From Clostridia bacterium (GTDB taxonomy: Bacteria > Bacillota > Clostridia > Oscillospirales > Acutalibacteraceae), in contig CAAGBN010000020.1 of NCBI GenBank assembly GCA_900768075.1, positions 1-44,604 of the forward strand: 44,604 nt of DNA, read 5' to 3'. A program made the translations under genes and the position numbers. Numbering within the stretch: position 1 is the stretch's first letter; each line of letters starts with the position of its first letter. Positions 43,191 to 44,604 of the stretch are shown in pieces. Under the pieces are notes generated by a model that worked only from the letters and a program-made list of their open reading frames with translations, was not told the origin of the DNA and made no database searches.

Positions 43191-44272
43191 TTAAGCTTTT
43201 CCTCAAGAGTATCATAAATAGCTCTTGTTTCAACTATGGTTTTACCTGCAATAACAAGCTTTTCTTCTCCTACAGTGATTACTATACAGCCTGCATCATC
43301 AGTATAGGTGTATCTTGTATAATAACCGAATTCATCATTTTTAAATCTGCCCATAAGAAGCTTCATTGAGCCGAATCCACTTACTCTTAAGCCATCGGCT
43401 GTCACCTCTCGGAATTCGATATCATCAATGCTGTCATAGGAAATAGTAATATCATTATAATAGTCAGTCTGAATTTCAAGAGCAGTATCACCTGCAACGA
43501 AATTGATATTACCGCTGAACAAAACCAAAGGAAGTACAACAGCAAGGATTACAAGGACAGCTACACTTATCTTTTTATATGACTTGGGCATTTCTGCTAT
43601 AACGCTGTTTTCAGTGCTGTAATTGCCCTCTTTGACCTGCTTTCTGTAATAAAGATATGAATAGCCGACAGGCAGAATTACCACAGGAATAATGATACCT
43701 ATAAGAAATACAGGTGCATATTTTTCGGGAATAAAAATGCAAGGCAACATAAGAAGACCGCAGATAAACCATAGCTTACCGCTGAAACGATGAGTAGCTC
43801 TCCAGTTTTCCTCATTTTCAAGTGTCCATTTAATTTTAATTCCCATTGTTGCACTCTGCTTGCAAGTGGGCATATAGTTACCGATAGCGATGAACATAAA
43901 TGCAAGGAAGCCTACTACAAGCATCATAGGATTGAAGGACACCTCAAAGGTTGCCGCATACATAAGTGCATTGACGAAAAGGCTTGCTGCAGGCATAATC
44001 CAGAAAACTATACCCATAGCCTTTTTCGGTTGCTTTTTGTGTCCCGGGTCTTTACCGCTTATCCATAAGCAAAACAGATGCACAGCAAGAAGCAGTAAAG
44101 GCACACCGAAAACAAGAAATCCTTTGCTGCTGATTGAATCAGGATTCCCGCTTATGCCTATATGTGACACAACCTCATCAGGGATTTTATTCCACATTAT
44201 CAAACCGAAAAGCATCGGCAAAAGAATGACGACAGATGAAATAAGAGTTTTGCGTTTATTGTTTTTAATCAT
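43187..44272 (-). CDS. SdpI-like membrane protein with C-terminal PH-like domain
   Basis: 361 aa. N-terminal DUF1648-type segment (WNKIPDEVVSHIGISGNPDSISSK), then a SdpI-type multi-helix region (MFIAIGNYMPTCKQSATMGIKIKWTLENEENWRATHRFSGKLW), followed by a soluble domain (about 270-361) resembling a bacterial PH domain. In Bacillus SdpI gives immunity to the SdpC killing factor and works with the SdpR repressor. Here an ArsR gene lies immediately upstream and overlaps it, the standard sdpRI layout. An ATG at 44278 sits too close to GGAG; the ATG at 44272 has 9-nt spacing and is preferred. No sdpABC toxin genes are visible. Confidence 0.82.
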   Translation of the reverse strand: MIKNNKRKTLISSVVILLPMLFGLIMWNKIPDEVVSHIGISGNPDSISSKGFLVFGVPLLLLAVHLFCLWISGKDPGHKKQPKKAMGIVFWIMPAASLFVNALMYAATFEVSFNPMMLVVGFLAFMFIAIGNYMPTCKQSATMGIKIKWTLENEENWRATHRFSGKLWFICGLLMLPCIFIPEKYAPVFLIGIIIPVVILPVGYSYLYYRKQVKEGNYSTENSVIAEMPKSYKKISVAVLVILAVVLPLVLFSGNINFVAGDTALEIQTDYYNDITISYDSIDDIEFREVTADGLRVSGFGSMKLLMGRFKNDEFGYYTRYTYTDDAGCIVITVGEEKLVIAGKTIVETRAIYDTLEEKLK

Positions 44273-44540
44273 TTTCATTATCTCCTTTCAGCTCAGTTAT
44301 CCAGAGCATAATTTCCTCGAGCACCGAGGCATTGAGTTCATAATAGATATATTTACCGTCTCGCTCATCTCTTATAAGGTCAGCATCCTTTAATACACTT
44401 AAATGCCTTGAAACTGCCGCACCGCTTACGGAGAATTTTTCTACAATCTCGCCTGCAGAAAGTCTGCCTTTTTTCAGCATAGAGAGTATTTCCCGTCTTG
44501 TAGGGTCAGAGAGAGCCTTGAGGGTGTTTTGTATGCTCAT
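44265..44540 (-). CDS. ArsR-family repressor (SdpR-like)
   Basis: 91 aa winged-helix regulator: LKALSDPTRREILSMLKKG, the recognition helix in VSGAAVSRHLSVLKDADL, and the wing IRDERDGKYIYYELN. It lacks the CVC metal site of classical ArsR, as expected for SdpR-type autorepressors. GAGGTGG lies 5 nt before the ATG at 44540; an upstream GTG overlaps this site. The stop overlaps the start of the SdpI-like gene, so the two are coupled. The promoter is probably lost at the contig end. Confidence 0.85.
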   Translation of the reverse strand: MSIQNTLKALSDPTRREILSMLKKGRLSAGEIVEKFSVSGAAVSRHLSVLKDADLIRDERDGKYIYYELNASVLEEIMLWITELKGDNEND

Positions 44541-44584
44541 TATTACCACCTCACAACTATTTTATTTAACATTTAACTTAAATG

Positions 44585-44604
44585 AGATCGGAAGAGCACA
44601 CGTC
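44585..44604 (+). other. Illumina TruSeq adapter remnant
   Basis: The final 20 bases, AGATCGGAAGAGCACACGTC, are identical to the start of the Illumina TruSeq adapter (from memory). This is a sequencing artefact; genuine sequence ends at about 44584. Confidence 0.97.

Noticed and set aside
1..44604. CRISPR array, prophage, insertion sequence or integron
   Set aside because: No regularly spaced direct repeats, cas, integrase, transposase or phage structural genes were found.

Overview
The window looks like an assembled metagenomic contig from a low-GC, Gram-positive anaerobe of the class Clostridia, probably a gut Oscillospirales/Ruminococcaceae-type organism. This rests on GTP-dependent PEP carboxykinase, an anaerobic sulfatase-maturating radical SAM enzyme, AGGAGG-type ribosome binding sites, sigma-A promoters with 17-18 bp spacers, many Sec-exported proteins starting MKK..., and dispersed palindromic intergenic repeats of a kind common in gut Clostridia. 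The left edge stops inside an rRNA operon leader (minus strand). The last 20 bases (44585-44604) match the Illumina TruSeq adapter, so neither end is a natural boundary.

Layout. 1-6553 (all minus): rRNA promoters and leader; a secreted endonuclease/exonuclease/phosphatase-fold hydrolase; a small zinc-ribbon protein; pckG; and an 817-aa exported protein made of about 17 His/Cys repeat units. 6554-7129: a gene-free stretch with a hairpin-array repeat. 7130-10242 (minus): a membrane-anchored sulfatase and, overlapping by one base, its formylglycine-forming radical SAM enzyme. 10368-15377 (plus): a methyltransferase abutting a GH89 alpha-N-acetylglucosaminidase, then a membrane protein with a PstS-like domain. 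15496-29829 (minus): an anchored alpha/beta hydrolase; an 8.9-kb gene for an internally repeated secreted protein of about 2,970 aa; two propeller-like exported proteins; and a neutral-ceramidase-like protein. 30188-31893 (minus): the conserved pair of an Fe-S scaffold-like protein and a GGGtGRT protein. 32096-32368 (minus): two very short genes for hydrophobic/amphipathic peptides of 46 and 37 aa, with their own near-consensus promoter and terminator. 32418-38093: a fibronectin-III protein, an unassigned radical SAM/SPASM enzyme, a VTT-family membrane protein and a MATE transporter. 38368-44540: a double metallophosphoesterase, a LiaF-like envelope protein, a zinc-ribbon membrane protein and an SdpI/SdpR-type pair.

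How it fits together. Much of the window serves the cell surface and extracellular degradation. Sulfatase, its activating enzyme and GH89 fit host glycan (mucin or heparan sulfate) use. The EEP-fold hydrolase and the ceramidase-like protein would fit sphingolipid breakdown, but that is inference. Four secreted proteins end in an aromatic and basic amphipathic tail with no recognised sorting motif, and the two tiny peptides resemble free-standing versions of such tails. Intergenic DNA carries three repeat classes: a GCGTTACTTTTT palindrome (4 copies), a TTTTGTC...GGGGTGCG element (2 copies), and multi-hairpin elements (3), two of which fold on paper into exact four-way cloverleaves with no unpaired base at the junction.
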